A stretch of 64,000 nucleotides of DNA from contig NZ_OY771430.1 in NCBI RefSeq assembly GCF_963674565.1, forward strand, positions 2,852,001 through 2,916,000, given 5' to 3'. Below the pieces are notes generated by a model, which did no database searches, was not told where the DNA came from, and saw only the letters and a list, made by a program, of their open reading frames with translations. The position numbers were made by a program, and so were the translations under genes. This stretch comes from an uncultured Carboxylicivirga sp. (lineage in GTDB: Bacteria > Bacteroidota > Bacteroidia > Bacteroidales > Marinilabiliaceae). Positions 8,109 through 17,333 of the stretch are shown here, one piece after another. The stretch's first letter is position 1. Every line of letters starts with the position of its first letter.

Positions 8109-8580
8109 TTTCACAAGTTGTTTCTACATCATCACGTTTAGCTGTTTTTCCATCATTACCGGTCCATTGCTCCATTTCTTCAGGTGCGGGTCTTGCGTAG
8201 ATTCCTTCACCATAAACAGTGGCTGATCCATGTGTGTAAAATGCCTCCCAATCAACCCCCTGAGGATCGGTTATCCAACTTTTCTGCGATTTTGAATAAC
8301 AACAAGTACAATTTCCTTCTTCTCTAATTGTACCTTTTGCCTTTTGCATATTAGCAAATACTTCAGAAAGCTCGGCTTCATTCTCCATTTGTAAACCTAA
8401 ATGTTCTATTCCTTTTTCTGAATGACCGGTTGAAATAGCATAGTTTATTCGTGGATCATCTAACATCCATTTGGCATAATCAACTTTTACCACAGCTGGT
8501 TGAGCATTAAACAAAGCAGAATAGAAAGCTATACTCTCTTCAAGATTTTTCACTCTAACGTGTACATGAAATCGTTTCAT
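8089..8580 (-). CDS. ArsI/CadI family metalloenzyme (vicinal oxygen chelate fold)
   Basis: 163 residues of the glyoxalase/dioxygenase superfamily. ArsI is an Fe(II)-dependent C-As lyase that demethylates trivalent organoarsenicals; CadI is a cadmium-induced relative. Visible candidates for the metal triad are H5 (or H7), H60 and E112, and the arsenic-binding cysteines are in CTCC (C91, C93, C94), as in characterised ArsI. The segment KSWITDPQGVDWEAFYTHG is diagnostic. The tail adds two more cysteines (CESGSC). It follows sigZ by 58 bp and overlaps the acetyltransferase pseudogene, which supports a role in arsenic or heavy-metal defence. No arsenite pump or ArsR is in view. Confidence 0.88.
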   Translation of the reverse strand: MKRFHVHVRVKNLEESIAFYSALFNAQPAVVKVDYAKWMLDDPRINYAISTGHSEKGIEHLGLQMENEAELSEVFANMQKAKGTIREEGNCTCCYSKSQKSWITDPQGVDWEAFYTHGSATVYGEGIYARPAPEEMEQWTGNDGKTAKRDDVETTCESGSCKN

Positions 8581-8638
8581 ATTTATAATTTTTAATTGTT
8601 ACGACTTCAAGACGAAAGGAGTGAAAAAAAGACGCAAA

Positions 8639-9226
8639 TTATTTTCTAATTTCTTTTTTAAATTTTTGCAAAGACTCGCAACTCTCCTTTATTTCAAAGG
8701 AAATAATTTTACCTTGTTTGTCAGTTTCGATATTACAGCAGGTAATAAATTCGGCCTTCAGAAGATTTCTTGCTCTTTGTATTCTGGACTTGGTTGCTGA
8801 TAGATTTATATTTAGTTTTTTGGCAACATCCACTTGTTTCAGGCCTTCAATATCGGATAATCTTAAAGGTTCTGCATATTTCTGTGGTAAGAATTCAAGC
8901 ATTGGATTAATATAATCCAATGCCTCGTGAAATGCTTCATTCTGATCTTCCTCAATAATCTCTGTTAACTCGTTATGATGAGTAATTTTCGTCGCCTTGC
9001 GATAATGATCAACAATTGTATTCTGAGCAATTTGAAAGAGCCAACTTCGAATATTATTAACACCCGATTTTGATATACAAAAGTTATAAACTTTCAATAA
9101 TACATCTTGTAATATATCATTCGTAAGATCATCGTCTTTGACCCTCTTAAAAATATAATTCCTTAACTCATTTTTGTGTTCAAGCCATAAGGCAGGAACA
9201 TCACAATTTGTTTTTATATTATTCAA
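8639..9226 (-). CDS. sigZ: RNA polymerase sigma factor SigZ (ECF type)
   Basis: 195 residues. Sigma region 2 covers about 20-80 (DILQDVLLKVYNF, then WLFQIAQNTIVDHYRK) and sigma region 4 about 108-160 (LRLSDIEGLKQVDVAKKLN, then the SRIQRARNLLKAE recognition helix). Beyond region 4 is a C-terminal extension with paired cysteines C163-C164 and C183, a feature of SigZ proteins that might sense thiols or metals. No anti-sigma factor gene is adjacent. It is the promoter-proximal gene before the ArsI-like enzyme, so it may control that operon. The reading frame starts at ATG 9224-9226 with an AT-rich leader. Confidence 0.9.
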   Translation of the reverse strand: MNNIKTNCDVPALWLEHKNELRNYIFKRVKDDDLTNDILQDVLLKVYNFCISKSGVNNIRSWLFQIAQNTIVDHYRKATKITHHNELTEIIEEDQNEAFHEALDYINPMLEFLPQKYAEPLRLSDIEGLKQVDVAKKLNINLSATKSRIQRARNLLKAEFITCCNIETDKQGKIISFEIKESCESLQKFKKEIRK

Positions 9227-9308
9227 CTGATTATTGTTTATTGATTAAAAGCTTGGTTAATGAAGTAAGTATATTTAAAACTTGATACTTGTATATAATA
9301 TTAAATTT

Positions 9309-10034
9309 CTATTTATTAATGTTCCAACTGAAACCCAAAGCCAAATAATTCATAGTTTGATTTAATCCCAGTCCAAAGGAAAGATCCAACTGAAAGTTCG
9401 ATTTCATCAAATAGGTTAAGCCGGCATCAAAATTAGATATCCATTGATTCATATTGACATATTCTCCATAAACTTCATAGTATGAGCCGAACTTTTCTGT
9501 TAAACCAACACTTAAAACTGCCGAATAAAGAAAATCTCCACTTCCTTCTCCATAAATGGCATAACCTAAATTAGTCCCTACTCCTAAGACATCAGTTAAT
9601 GGTTGTGAGATGGACAGTTTACTGACTGAACCAACTGAATTGGAAGAAATCCAGTCTGCCCCTGTTGGTATAATTAAATGCGATAAAAAAGCAATTTCTG
9701 TATCAATCTGTTCTTTTCGAAGAATCTGTAATTTAAAGCCCAGCTCTAAATCACTGAAGGCTGTTTTACCTGAATAATTTACCAACTGCTCTCCCAACCT
9801 TAATTCAAAAATTCTGCTTAGTCCATATCGAAACAGGTTTGTTGGAATAAAATAAGCTCTATCTGATGAGCGATTTAAATTTTCAATCATCAAACCTGAT
9901 TCAATCTGAAAACTTCTGATTGGAATGGTTGATGATGATTCTGTCTGGTCTGGTCGATCAGTTATAATATCCTGTGAAAAAACCTGTAATCCGGCAAACA
10001 GGCAGCTTGTCATTAGTAATAGTATTTTTTTCAT
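9309..10034 (-). CDS. Outer-membrane transporter-like protein (phenol-degradation MetA family)
   Basis: 241 residues with a cleavable signal peptide (first about 20 residues, ending VFSQ), then DIITDRPDQTESS, the opening seen in Bacteroidota members of the 'transporter'/Phenol_MetA_deg family. The rest alternates hydrophobic and polar residues with aromatic belts and ends FSWNINK, as expected for a small outer-membrane beta-barrel. The family is poorly characterised and proposed to pass small hydrophobic compounds. It lies 82 bp upstream of sigZ on the same strand, so it may belong to the same transcript, but the gap and lack of shared theme leave that open. Confidence 0.7.
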   Translation of the reverse strand: MKKILLLMTSCLFAGLQVFSQDIITDRPDQTESSSTIPIRSFQIESGLMIENLNRSSDRAYFIPTNLFRYGLSRIFELRLGEQLVNYSGKTAFSDLELGFKLQILRKEQIDTEIAFLSHLIIPTGADWISSNSVGSVSKLSISQPLTDVLGVGTNLGYAIYGEGSGDFLYSAVLSVGLTEKFGSYYEVYGEYVNMNQWISNFDAGLTYLMKSNFQLDLSFGLGLNQTMNYLALGFSWNINK

Positions 10035-10096
10035 AGTTTAATCAGATTTACTATTACAAACTCTAAAACGACCTAAATGTTTGTCTGACTACCTTA

Positions 10097-11143
10097 TTAA
10101 AATTGAATAGTACGGCCTGTTGCATGACTTTCAACTGCAGCATTTAAAATCCTTACAGTTTCACGAGCCTGCTCGGGCGGTACCGGGTTATTACCACCTA
10201 ATGCAATGCATTGATATAAATCTTGATAAAACCCCGGATAATATCCTGCTTCAGTTTCAATATTACCTTTATAACTAAGTCCATTATAATCTGTCACCAG
10301 CAATCCCCAGTTACTTTCATCTTCTTTGCCCCAATCGGCACCTAATGGCAAATATCCTTTGTCTAATAATTCTTCCTGAGGATCACCTCCATATTTAATA
10401 AATGAACCATTAACACCATGTAAAGTATACATTGGTCCGGGTACTTTAACCAGATATGATGATCGCAGAACAACCTGCAAATTTTCATATTCCAGGCGGA
10501 TATTCATATAATCATTCACTTCTGACTGATCTCTTACTTTTGCCATTTTTGCATTGACCGCTGTAGGCATCCCAACCAGTTGTACTACTTGATCGATCAA
10601 ATGCGAACCCAGATTAAATAAAACTCCTACCCGTTCATCACCTTCTTCTTTCCAGCTTCCTTCACGAATCTCTTTACGATAACGATCGTAATGAATCTCC
10701 AGTTCCACCAATCGACCTAACAATCCCTGATCAATAATCTTCTTTACCGTTTTAAAATTACCATCATATCTCCTGTTTTGATAAACGGAAAGTACTCTGT
10801 TCTGCTTTTTAGCAAGATCAATCAGTTCATCTGCCTCTTCTACTGATAAAGTAAAAGGCTTTTCTGTAACCACATGCTTACCTGCCAGTAAAGCTTCTTT
10901 TGTCATTCCATAATGAAGATGATCAGGCGTATTAACAATCACTAACTCTATTTCAGGATTAGCCAACAAATCAGCAAACGACCGATATATTGTTGCCTGT
11001 GGAAAAAGTCTCTCTGACTCATTTTTGGTTCGTTCAAATACACCAACAACCTCATATTCACCAGATAAAACCTTTAACGATGGACCATGAAATATCCTAC
11101 CTGACATGCCGTAAGAAGCAATTCCTGTTTTGATAATTTTCAT
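10097..11143 (-). CDS. Gfo/Idh/MocA family oxidoreductase
   Basis: NAD(P)-dependent sugar or polyol dehydrogenase family. I chose the ATG at 11141-11143 (348 residues), because the product then opens MKIIKTGIASYGMSG with the Rossmann strand and GxxxxG loop at the usual place; an upstream ATG (11191) would add 16 unconserved residues. EKPFTLSVEEADELI near residue 97 carries the conserved EKP motif, and the C-terminal domain has LGSHLIDQVVQL with the catalytic-type His. It follows the GH2 gene but behind a strong terminator (11207-11239), so it likely has its own promoter or receives only readthrough. The substrate is not known; the neighbours suggest a sugar released by the GH95/GH2 pair. Confidence 0.88.
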   Translation of the reverse strand: MKIIKTGIASYGMSGRIFHGPSLKVLSGEYEVVGVFERTKNESERLFPQATIYRSFADLLANPEIELVIVNTPDHLHYGMTKEALLAGKHVVTEKPFTLSVEEADELIDLAKKQNRVLSVYQNRRYDGNFKTVKKIIDQGLLGRLVELEIHYDRYRKEIREGSWKEEGDERVGVLFNLGSHLIDQVVQLVGMPTAVNAKMAKVRDQSEVNDYMNIRLEYENLQVVLRSSYLVKVPGPMYTLHGVNGSFIKYGGDPQEELLDKGYLPLGADWGKEDESNWGLLVTDYNGLSYKGNIETEAGYYPGFYQDLYQCIALGGNNPVPPEQARETVRILNAAVESHATGRTIQF

Positions 11144-11206
11144 AATGAAGGGATTTTTATGCAATATCGGTTTAAAAACAAACTCATCCAAGCATAAGTT
11201 CTATTC

Positions 11207-11239
11207 AAAAAAAATGCTGCCCTCTTATGAGAACAGCAT
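11207..11239 (-). terminator. Intrinsic terminator after the GH2 gene
   Basis: On the minus strand an 11-bp stem (11229-11239 with 11214-11224, two G-U pairs), four-base loop, then eight T. It stands between the GH2 stop (11262) and the oxidoreductase start. Confidence 0.85.
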
Positions 11240-11261
11240 CTTTCATATTTATTAAACACAA

Positions 11262-14200
11262 CTACTTAATATATTTTTTCCATGTTTCAATCCATTTTTC
11301 CACTTTACCTTCAGTAAACGGTATCAGATAGAATGAATATTGATATTTCCTGTTTCCCCTCATCATATATTCTTCCTGAGGACTGGCATACCAGCTGTCA
11401 TCACCTCCAACACCACGCTGATTCATGTCAATATTAACCTGTATCAGATCTTGAGGTACAATATCAATGGTATGCTTACTTATATTCACTTCAGGAATAC
11501 CATCAATCCGGTATACATGCTCAATATCTGTGTTAGCACCATAATCCAATCCTTCTGAACTATCAAAGTCCTCGTTTGGCACATTATGAGTTGTTACTGA
11601 CACATTCTTCTTCCGATCGGCCGACACTACCATCAAGCCATTACCCGAAGCATTGGTCCAACTTGCCCAGCGAATATCTGTTTTGTTACCATTTTCCTGA
11701 GGACGAATATATGGAACATACTGCTCTGCTACTGTTGATTGATACAAATCAACAAACGAAGCCGCTTTTCTGTCGGTATAATTCTCCCATGGACCACGGC
11801 CGAAATAAGTAAATTGTTCATATTCCAAAGGCATCATAAACTTCAATCCTATGCGAGGAATATCTGGTTTATACCCGGTTTCGTTTAATGTATTATCTAC
11901 CTGAACAACACCATTACCATAAATAGTATACACACTCTCAAACTCAGTTTCAACACCAGGTAATTCATAAACCACCTTTACCAACACTTTATTTTCAGCT
12001 TCTTTTTTAGCACTGATTGCTTTTACTGATGCAAACAAGGTCGCCTTCTTCCATTCGATGTTATTCACATGCATACGGTTACCAAAGTCATTATCGGTTA
12101 CAGCATGCCAAAAGTTAGGGCGGGGTCCGTCACCATTCAGAATATATTCATTGCCTTTATATAAATAGGAAGTGATATGGCCTGCAACCTTATCAAACAC
12201 CACCGATACATCTTTATTGAAAACATTGATATCACTCTTTGTCTGCTTTAAAGTCAATGCATCACCTGCTTCCCAATCCAATTCTTCCGCCTGAAATTTC
12301 TTTTCAATAGCAAACTGTTCATGTGCGACCCTGTAACCCTTCGGAAGCAATCCCCACGACTCTTTGGCACGAGCTTCAATTACCATAAAATACTCGGTAT
12401 TAGGTTCGAATTTTACATCTTTTAAAGGAAGATGAATTATCTTGCCCGTATTGGGTTCAATATCAAGTTCAGGTAGCACATAGGTTTTGATTACCTTACC
12501 ATCAGCTTTTATAAAAGCGGTAAAGTCAAACGCTTTTGTATTGGTAAAATCATATCGATTGGTAATAACCGAGCGGAACTCATTTGCCCAATTAATATCC
12601 ACATCACTAAATTTAATAAATTCATGCACCTTACGAACTTCTTCCAATCCGGGATGTGGCGTTCTGTCAGGGAATACCAAACCATTATTTAAAAAGGCAT
12701 TATCACTAGGCAAATTTTCTCCAAAATCACCGCCAAAAGAATAATATCTTCTTCCTTCTTCATCAGTCTTCCAAATGGATTGATCTACCCAATCCCAAAG
12801 AAATCCGCCTTGCAGGTTTACATGCTTATCAATGATGTCCCAATAATCTTTAAAATTACCTGTACTGTTACCCATGGCATGCGCATATTCGCTGGGAATA
12901 AACGGGCGATCGGTTGGGTTATCGGCAACCCATTGAAACGCTTTCGGACTTGGATACTGAGGACAAATGATATCTGTATCCCAATCCTGATTCCAATAGG
13001 TTCCGTCGTATTCGCTATAAGGTCTTTCGTACTGAACAGGTCTTTTGGTAGCATCAGCCTCTTTCATGGCTTTGTATCCGGCATAAAAATTAACTCCGTT
13101 TCCACCTTCGTTACCCATCGACCAGATAATGACCGAAGGATGATTCTTATCGCGCAACACAAGATTACGCATACGAGTCACATGAGGTATTTCCCACTCC
13201 GGACGTTTCGCTAAAGAATATTGTCCATAGTACATTCCATGAGACTCAACATTGGCTTCCGCAACAACATAAATTCCATATTTGTCGCATAATTCATAAA
13301 ATACTTCCGGTTGAGGATAGTGACTGGTGCGAACCGCATTGATATTATTCTCTTTCCAAAGGGTGATATCCTTCAAAATCTGTTCTTTGTTAATCACATG
13401 ACCAGTTTCAGGATTTGTTTCCTGGGTATTTACTCCTTTTAAAGTAACAGGAACTCCATTTACTAATAATAGTCCGCGCTTTATTTCTACCGATCTGAAT
13501 CCAATATCTGTTGCTAGAGCTTCTCCTTTTATTTTCTTTCCATTCAGGTAAAGCGACAATGTGTATAGGTCCGGATGCTCTGCATTCCACGATTTCACAT
13601 TGGGAATAATGGCCGAAAAATGAATTGAACCCTCAGCATCACCTTCAACCAATATCTCTTTCGATTCTTCCCAAACAACCTTTTTATTCTCATCCAGCAA
13701 CTGAGCAACGATACTTGATTTTTGTTTTTTATCCAGATGATTTTTCAAATCAACCTGTACCTCAAGATTTCCATCTTTATAATCATTGGTTAATGTTGAA
13801 ACTACTTGAAAGTCGCGAATCCGCAATTTGGGCTGACCATACAAATATACACTTCGTTCAATGCCACTGATTCTCCAAAAATCCTGACATTCCAGATATG
13901 AACCATCCGTCCAGCGAAAGATTTGAATTGCGATTGTATTATCACCTTTTTTCAAATATGAAGTGATATTAAACTCTGCCGGCAACTTACTGTCCTGCGA
14001 ATAGCCAACAAACTCACCGTTTATCCAAACAAAACCTCCTGCTTTCATAGCTCCGATATGCAGAAAAAACTCATTCTCCCCGGTACATCCATCAAACTGA
14101 AAATGTCTGAAATAGGTGCCAACCGGATTAATATCATGAGGAACTTGACCGGGATTGGCAGGTATTTTGCCATTGATAAAAGTTATTTCCTTTGAAATTG

Positions 14201-14603
14201 GAGCTTTATAATCGGCAAACTCATACTGGTGGTTTACATAGATAGGATCACCGAATCCGTGTAACTCCCAGTTGGCAGGGACAGGAATACTATCCCATCC
14301 TTCAGCAGAAAAACCTTCCTTAGTAAAATTAACCGCTCTTTTCTCCGGATCTGAAACCCAGTGAAACTTCCATACTCCATCCAAAAGCTGATAGTAGGTT
14401 TGATTAGCCTCTTCTCTTTTCAGAGAACTTGCAGGATCGGAATACGATCGAAATATAGCATGGGAAGGTTCTTTGTTCCATTCCAAAACCGTAATATTCT
14501 CTGTATAATACCAAGGATCTGATAATGGATCCGGAATTTGAGACTGAGCCATCCCAAGCTGCATACCCATTAAAGCAACTACACCAAAAATCGTTCTGCG
14601 CAT
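11262..14603 (-). CDS. Glycoside hydrolase family 2 beta-galactosidase (LacZ-type)
   Basis: 1113 residues with a signal peptide (first about 20 residues, ending GMAQS), hence periplasmic or surface. Domain order is that of large GH2 beta-galactosidases: sugar-binding jelly roll (about 60-225), immunoglobulin-like domain, TIM barrel (about 375-670), second beta domain, and the C-terminal Bgal_small_N domain. The acid/base Glu is in SMGNEGGNG near residue 498; the nucleophile Glu is in PSEYAHAMGNS near residue 570; RTSHYP is also present. It starts 25 bp after the GH95 gene, so the two form an operon that would remove a terminal L-fucose (or L-galactose) and then the beta-galactose beneath it. 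Confidence 0.93.
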   Translation of the reverse strand: MRRTIFGVVALMGMQLGMAQSQIPDPLSDPWYYTENITVLEWNKEPSHAIFRSYSDPASSLKREEANQTYYQLLDGVWKFHWVSDPEKRAVNFTKEGFSAEGWDSIPVPANWELHGFGDPIYVNHQYEFADYKAPISKEITFINGKIPANPGQVPHDINPVGTYFRHFQFDGCTGENEFFLHIGAMKAGGFVWINGEFVGYSQDSKLPAEFNITSYLKKGDNTIAIQIFRWTDGSYLECQDFWRISGIERSVYLYGQPKLRIRDFQVVSTLTNDYKDGNLEVQVDLKNHLDKKQKSSIVAQLLDENKKVVWEESKEILVEGDAEGSIHFSAIIPNVKSWNAEHPDLYTLSLYLNGKKIKGEALATDIGFRSVEIKRGLLLVNGVPVTLKGVNTQETNPETGHVINKEQILKDITLWKENNINAVRTSHYPQPEVFYELCDKYGIYVVAEANVESHGMYYGQYSLAKRPEWEIPHVTRMRNLVLRDKNHPSVIIWSMGNEGGNGVNFYAGYKAMKEADATKRPVQYERPYSEYDGTYWNQDWDTDIICPQYPSPKAFQWVADNPTDRPFIPSEYAHAMGNSTGNFKDYWDIIDKHVNLQGGFLWDWVDQSIWKTDEEGRRYYSFGGDFGENLPSDNAFLNNGLVFPDRTPHPGLEEVRKVHEFIKFSDVDINWANEFRSVITNRYDFTNTKAFDFTAFIKADGKVIKTYVLPELDIEPNTGKIIHLPLKDVKFEPNTEYFMVIEARAKESWGLLPKGYRVAHEQFAIEKKFQAEELDWEAGDALTLKQTKSDINVFNKDVSVVFDKVAGHITSYLYKGNEYILNGDGPRPNFWHAVTDNDFGNRMHVNNIEWKKATLFASVKAISAKKEAENKVLVKVVYELPGVETEFESVYTIYGNGVVQVDNTLNETGYKPDIPRIGLKFMMPLEYEQFTYFGRGPWENYTDRKAASFVDLYQSTVAEQYVPYIRPQENGNKTDIRWASWTNASGNGLMVVSADRKKNVSVTTHNVPNEDFDSSEGLDYGANTDIEHVYRIDGIPEVNISKHTIDIVPQDLIQVNIDMNQRGVGGDDSWYASPQEEYMMRGNRKYQYSFYLIPFTEGKVEKWIETWKKYIK

Positions 14604-14628
14604 TTAAATAATTCTTCTAGGTTTATAT

Positions 14629-17037
14629 CTAATTCAAACAGTTTATTTCAAGCACTTGTCCTTTCTCCAGACTTACCTGTATCAAACCATTTTCTTCTCT
14701 CACTTCCAGTTTCTTTCCATCAACCTTAGCTTCTATTTCTTTAACTGATTCTGGATTTAGTATTTTAAAATCACCCTGTCGTAAAGCAATCAATTTAGCT
14801 GTTATTAACTTATTTTTCTCCCATTGGGCAGATACCAAACCATTTCCTCTCACCTTAAGTCCTTCAAATGATCCGGTATCATAAACATCAGGCAACGCAG
14901 GTAAGAATTCAATATATCCTTTATGACTCTGTACCAACATTTCAGCAAGTCCTGCAGTATAGCCAAAGTTTCCGTCTATTTGAAAGGGAGGGTGCGAATC
15001 AAAAAGATTAGGATACATTGATCGTTGAAATAATAACTGCATATGATTATGGGCCTCATTTCCATCCAATAAACGTGCATAAAGGTTAATTAACCAGGCT
15101 CTGCTCCAACCAGTACCTGCACCACCATTATCCAAACGAAACTGCAGTGTTTTTTGTATACTTTCCATCAGTTCCGGATGGTTAATTTCGTTTACACCAA
15201 TACCAGGGTGAAATCCATACAAATGCGACATATGACGGTGTCCGGATTCTACTTCTTTATACTCTCTGTCCCACTCCAAAATCCTGCCATCAGATCCAAT
15301 TACAAAGCCCGGACGCAAACGAGTCAGTTGTTCAGTTACCGTCTGAAGTAACTCATTATCTTCTTTTAAAATTTCGCAAGCTTTCACATACTCACCAAAA
15401 ACCTCGGCTATCACTTGTTGATCCATGGCACTTCCTAAACAAGTAGCAACAGCCTTTCCATCTGTATTATAAAACTGATTCTCTGGCGAAGTTGATGGAG
15501 CTGCTACCAAAGATCCATCACGTGGATCTTCTATTAACCAGTCGGAATAAAATTGAGTGACCTCTTTAATGGCAGGATAGGCTCTGTTTCTCAAAAAATC
15601 CTCATCCTGGGTATACTCATAATGTTGCCAGTAATGTTGCATCAACCAGCCACCGGCACCAAATGAACCTCCCCAATAAGCAGTAGGAGCACGCAACCAG
15701 GTTACAGCCCATAGATCAGTAGCATGTGGAATAAATGATCCACGACAACCAAAATTCACTTTAGCCGTTTCTTTTCCATTTTCTATCAGGCGATCAACAT
15801 AATCGAACAAGGGCATATTTAATTCATCCAGGTTGGTATTATTGGCCAACCAGTAATTCATCTGCAAATTGATATTTAAATGATAGTCACCATTCCATGG
15901 CGCAAAAATATGAGGATTCCACAATCCTTGCAGATTAGCAGCTAAAGTTCCTTCCCGCGAACAACCAATCAATAAATATCTGCCATAATTAAACAACAAC
16001 TCTTCCATTCCCAGATCTACTTCTCCCTCCTGAATTCTTTTTAATCTGATATCTGTTGCCAGAGTATCCAACCTGTTGTGATTGACTTGAAAATGAACTC
16101 TCGAATAAAATTGCTGATGATCCTTAATATGTTCAGCTTCAACCTGAGCCAGATTTGTTGCTAAAACATTTTGAAGTTCTTTTATATTTTGACCAACATA
16201 GTCTTTGTGGTAAAATGAACTGTTCGAAACGATATATAAAAAAGCTTTCTTTACTCCTTTCAGTTCCAGATAGTCATCACCAGGAATAAGTGCCCCATCG
16301 TCTATTTTTGCTTTTAGTCTAGTCTGAAATTTCACTCCGTAAGCAATCGGATCAGGCTTAGAATCAAATGCTCCACCATATTGGGTCACTTCACCATCCA
16401 TCAATAAATCACCTGATTCATCCACATGTACTTTAACCGTTGGATGACCTTCATCCTCAGGGCGTGATAGCATTATTTTTCCACTTATACCATTTTCTGC
16501 TTCTGATGTCAATTCTACAATAATAACTTCATGCGGATGGCTTGCAAACACTTTTTCAATGAATAAATTACCATTTGTTGTATATGTGGTAGTTGCAATG
16601 GCTTTTTCCATATCAAGTTCTCGTCGATAATCAGTTATATTATCATGATTCAGCTCGATAAATAAATCACCTAATGTTTGGTGAGAACGACCTACACTCT
16701 TATTTGAAAACTTCTCAATCAATAAAGCATCTGCCTTGTCATTTTTACCTTCGAAAAGATATTGCCTTATTTTCTTCAGATCCTCGGGTCTTCCTGGGGG
16801 ATTATCCCATTCCATTTTACCGGGCCACATTGAATCATCATTCAACTGAATATGCTCAGTATCTGTTTTTCCATATATCATGGCACCGATACGACCATTA
16901 CCAATTGGCAGACTTTCTTCCCATTGCTGCGCTGGTTGAGCATACCACATAACATTTTCGTATGTTTTGGTGTTAGTTTGGGTAGAACACGAAGTCAGTA
17001 AAAAAACAACCAGATAAACCAGATTATTGAATTTCAT
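14629..17037 (-). CDS. Glycoside hydrolase family 95 (alpha-L-fucosidase or alpha-L-galactosidase)
   Basis: 802 residues, a normal GH95 length, with a lipoprotein signal (lipobox LLTSC, Cys17). The N-terminal beta domain begins WYAQPAQQWEESLPIGNGRIGA, split here only by length. The (alpha/alpha)6 barrel has the catalytic features: Asn residues in NINLQMNYW near residue 390, the general acid Glu in STSPENQF near residue 516, and the activating Asp in FQIDGNFGY near residue 689. GH95 is an inverting family acting on alpha-1,2-fucosides; some members prefer alpha-L-galactose, and I cannot separate these by eye. It leads the GH95-GH2 pair. The lipid anchor suggests action at the outer membrane or in the periplasm. 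Confidence 0.93.
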   Translation of the reverse strand: MKFNNLVYLVVFLLTSCSTQTNTKTYENVMWYAQPAQQWEESLPIGNGRIGAMIYGKTDTEHIQLNDDSMWPGKMEWDNPPGRPEDLKKIRQYLFEGKNDKADALLIEKFSNKSVGRSHQTLGDLFIELNHDNITDYRRELDMEKAIATTTYTTNGNLFIEKVFASHPHEVIIVELTSEAENGISGKIMLSRPEDEGHPTVKVHVDESGDLLMDGEVTQYGGAFDSKPDPIAYGVKFQTRLKAKIDDGALIPGDDYLELKGVKKAFLYIVSNSSFYHKDYVGQNIKELQNVLATNLAQVEAEHIKDHQQFYSRVHFQVNHNRLDTLATDIRLKRIQEGEVDLGMEELLFNYGRYLLIGCSREGTLAANLQGLWNPHIFAPWNGDYHLNINLQMNYWLANNTNLDELNMPLFDYVDRLIENGKETAKVNFGCRGSFIPHATDLWAVTWLRAPTAYWGGSFGAGGWLMQHYWQHYEYTQDEDFLRNRAYPAIKEVTQFYSDWLIEDPRDGSLVAAPSTSPENQFYNTDGKAVATCLGSAMDQQVIAEVFGEYVKACEILKEDNELLQTVTEQLTRLRPGFVIGSDGRILEWDREYKEVESGHRHMSHLYGFHPGIGVNEINHPELMESIQKTLQFRLDNGGAGTGWSRAWLINLYARLLDGNEAHNHMQLLFQRSMYPNLFDSHPPFQIDGNFGYTAGLAEMLVQSHKGYIEFLPALPDVYDTGSFEGLKVRGNGLVSAQWEKNKLITAKLIALRQGDFKILNPESVKEIEAKVDGKKLEVREENGLIQVSLEKGQVLEINCLN

Positions 17038-17333
17038 AATAGCTGATGTAAATATTATTCAAAATTATTTGCCAATACACATGCAAATAATGCAAAGATC
17101 AATTTATCGGAAAGAACGAATGTTCTTAATGGTGGTAAGTAAGATTCAAACATAACAAAAATGCAGCATTTTCAGAGCCATTACCCTTATTATTGACAAT
17201 ATTTAACATACATTGTTAACAAATAGATCACATTAAAAATTATACCTCATTTGAACTAACCAATGTATAACAACTTAAGCAATTACTCAACCAAAAATTA
17301 GTATCTTACAATACACACTATAAATTTAAATCA
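17038..17333. other. Intergenic region between divergent GH95 and pepE
   Basis: 296 bp, AT-rich, holding the promoters of both genes. I find no exact TTTG-N19-21-TAnnTTTG element on either strand. Small symmetric motifs (AATGCAGCATT; ACAAT...ATTGT) are present but not repeated, so no operator can be called. Confidence 0.5.

Noticed and set aside
12780..13214. Plus-strand frame of 144 residues
   Set aside because: Antisense to the conserved GH2 catalytic domain, with no family features of its own.
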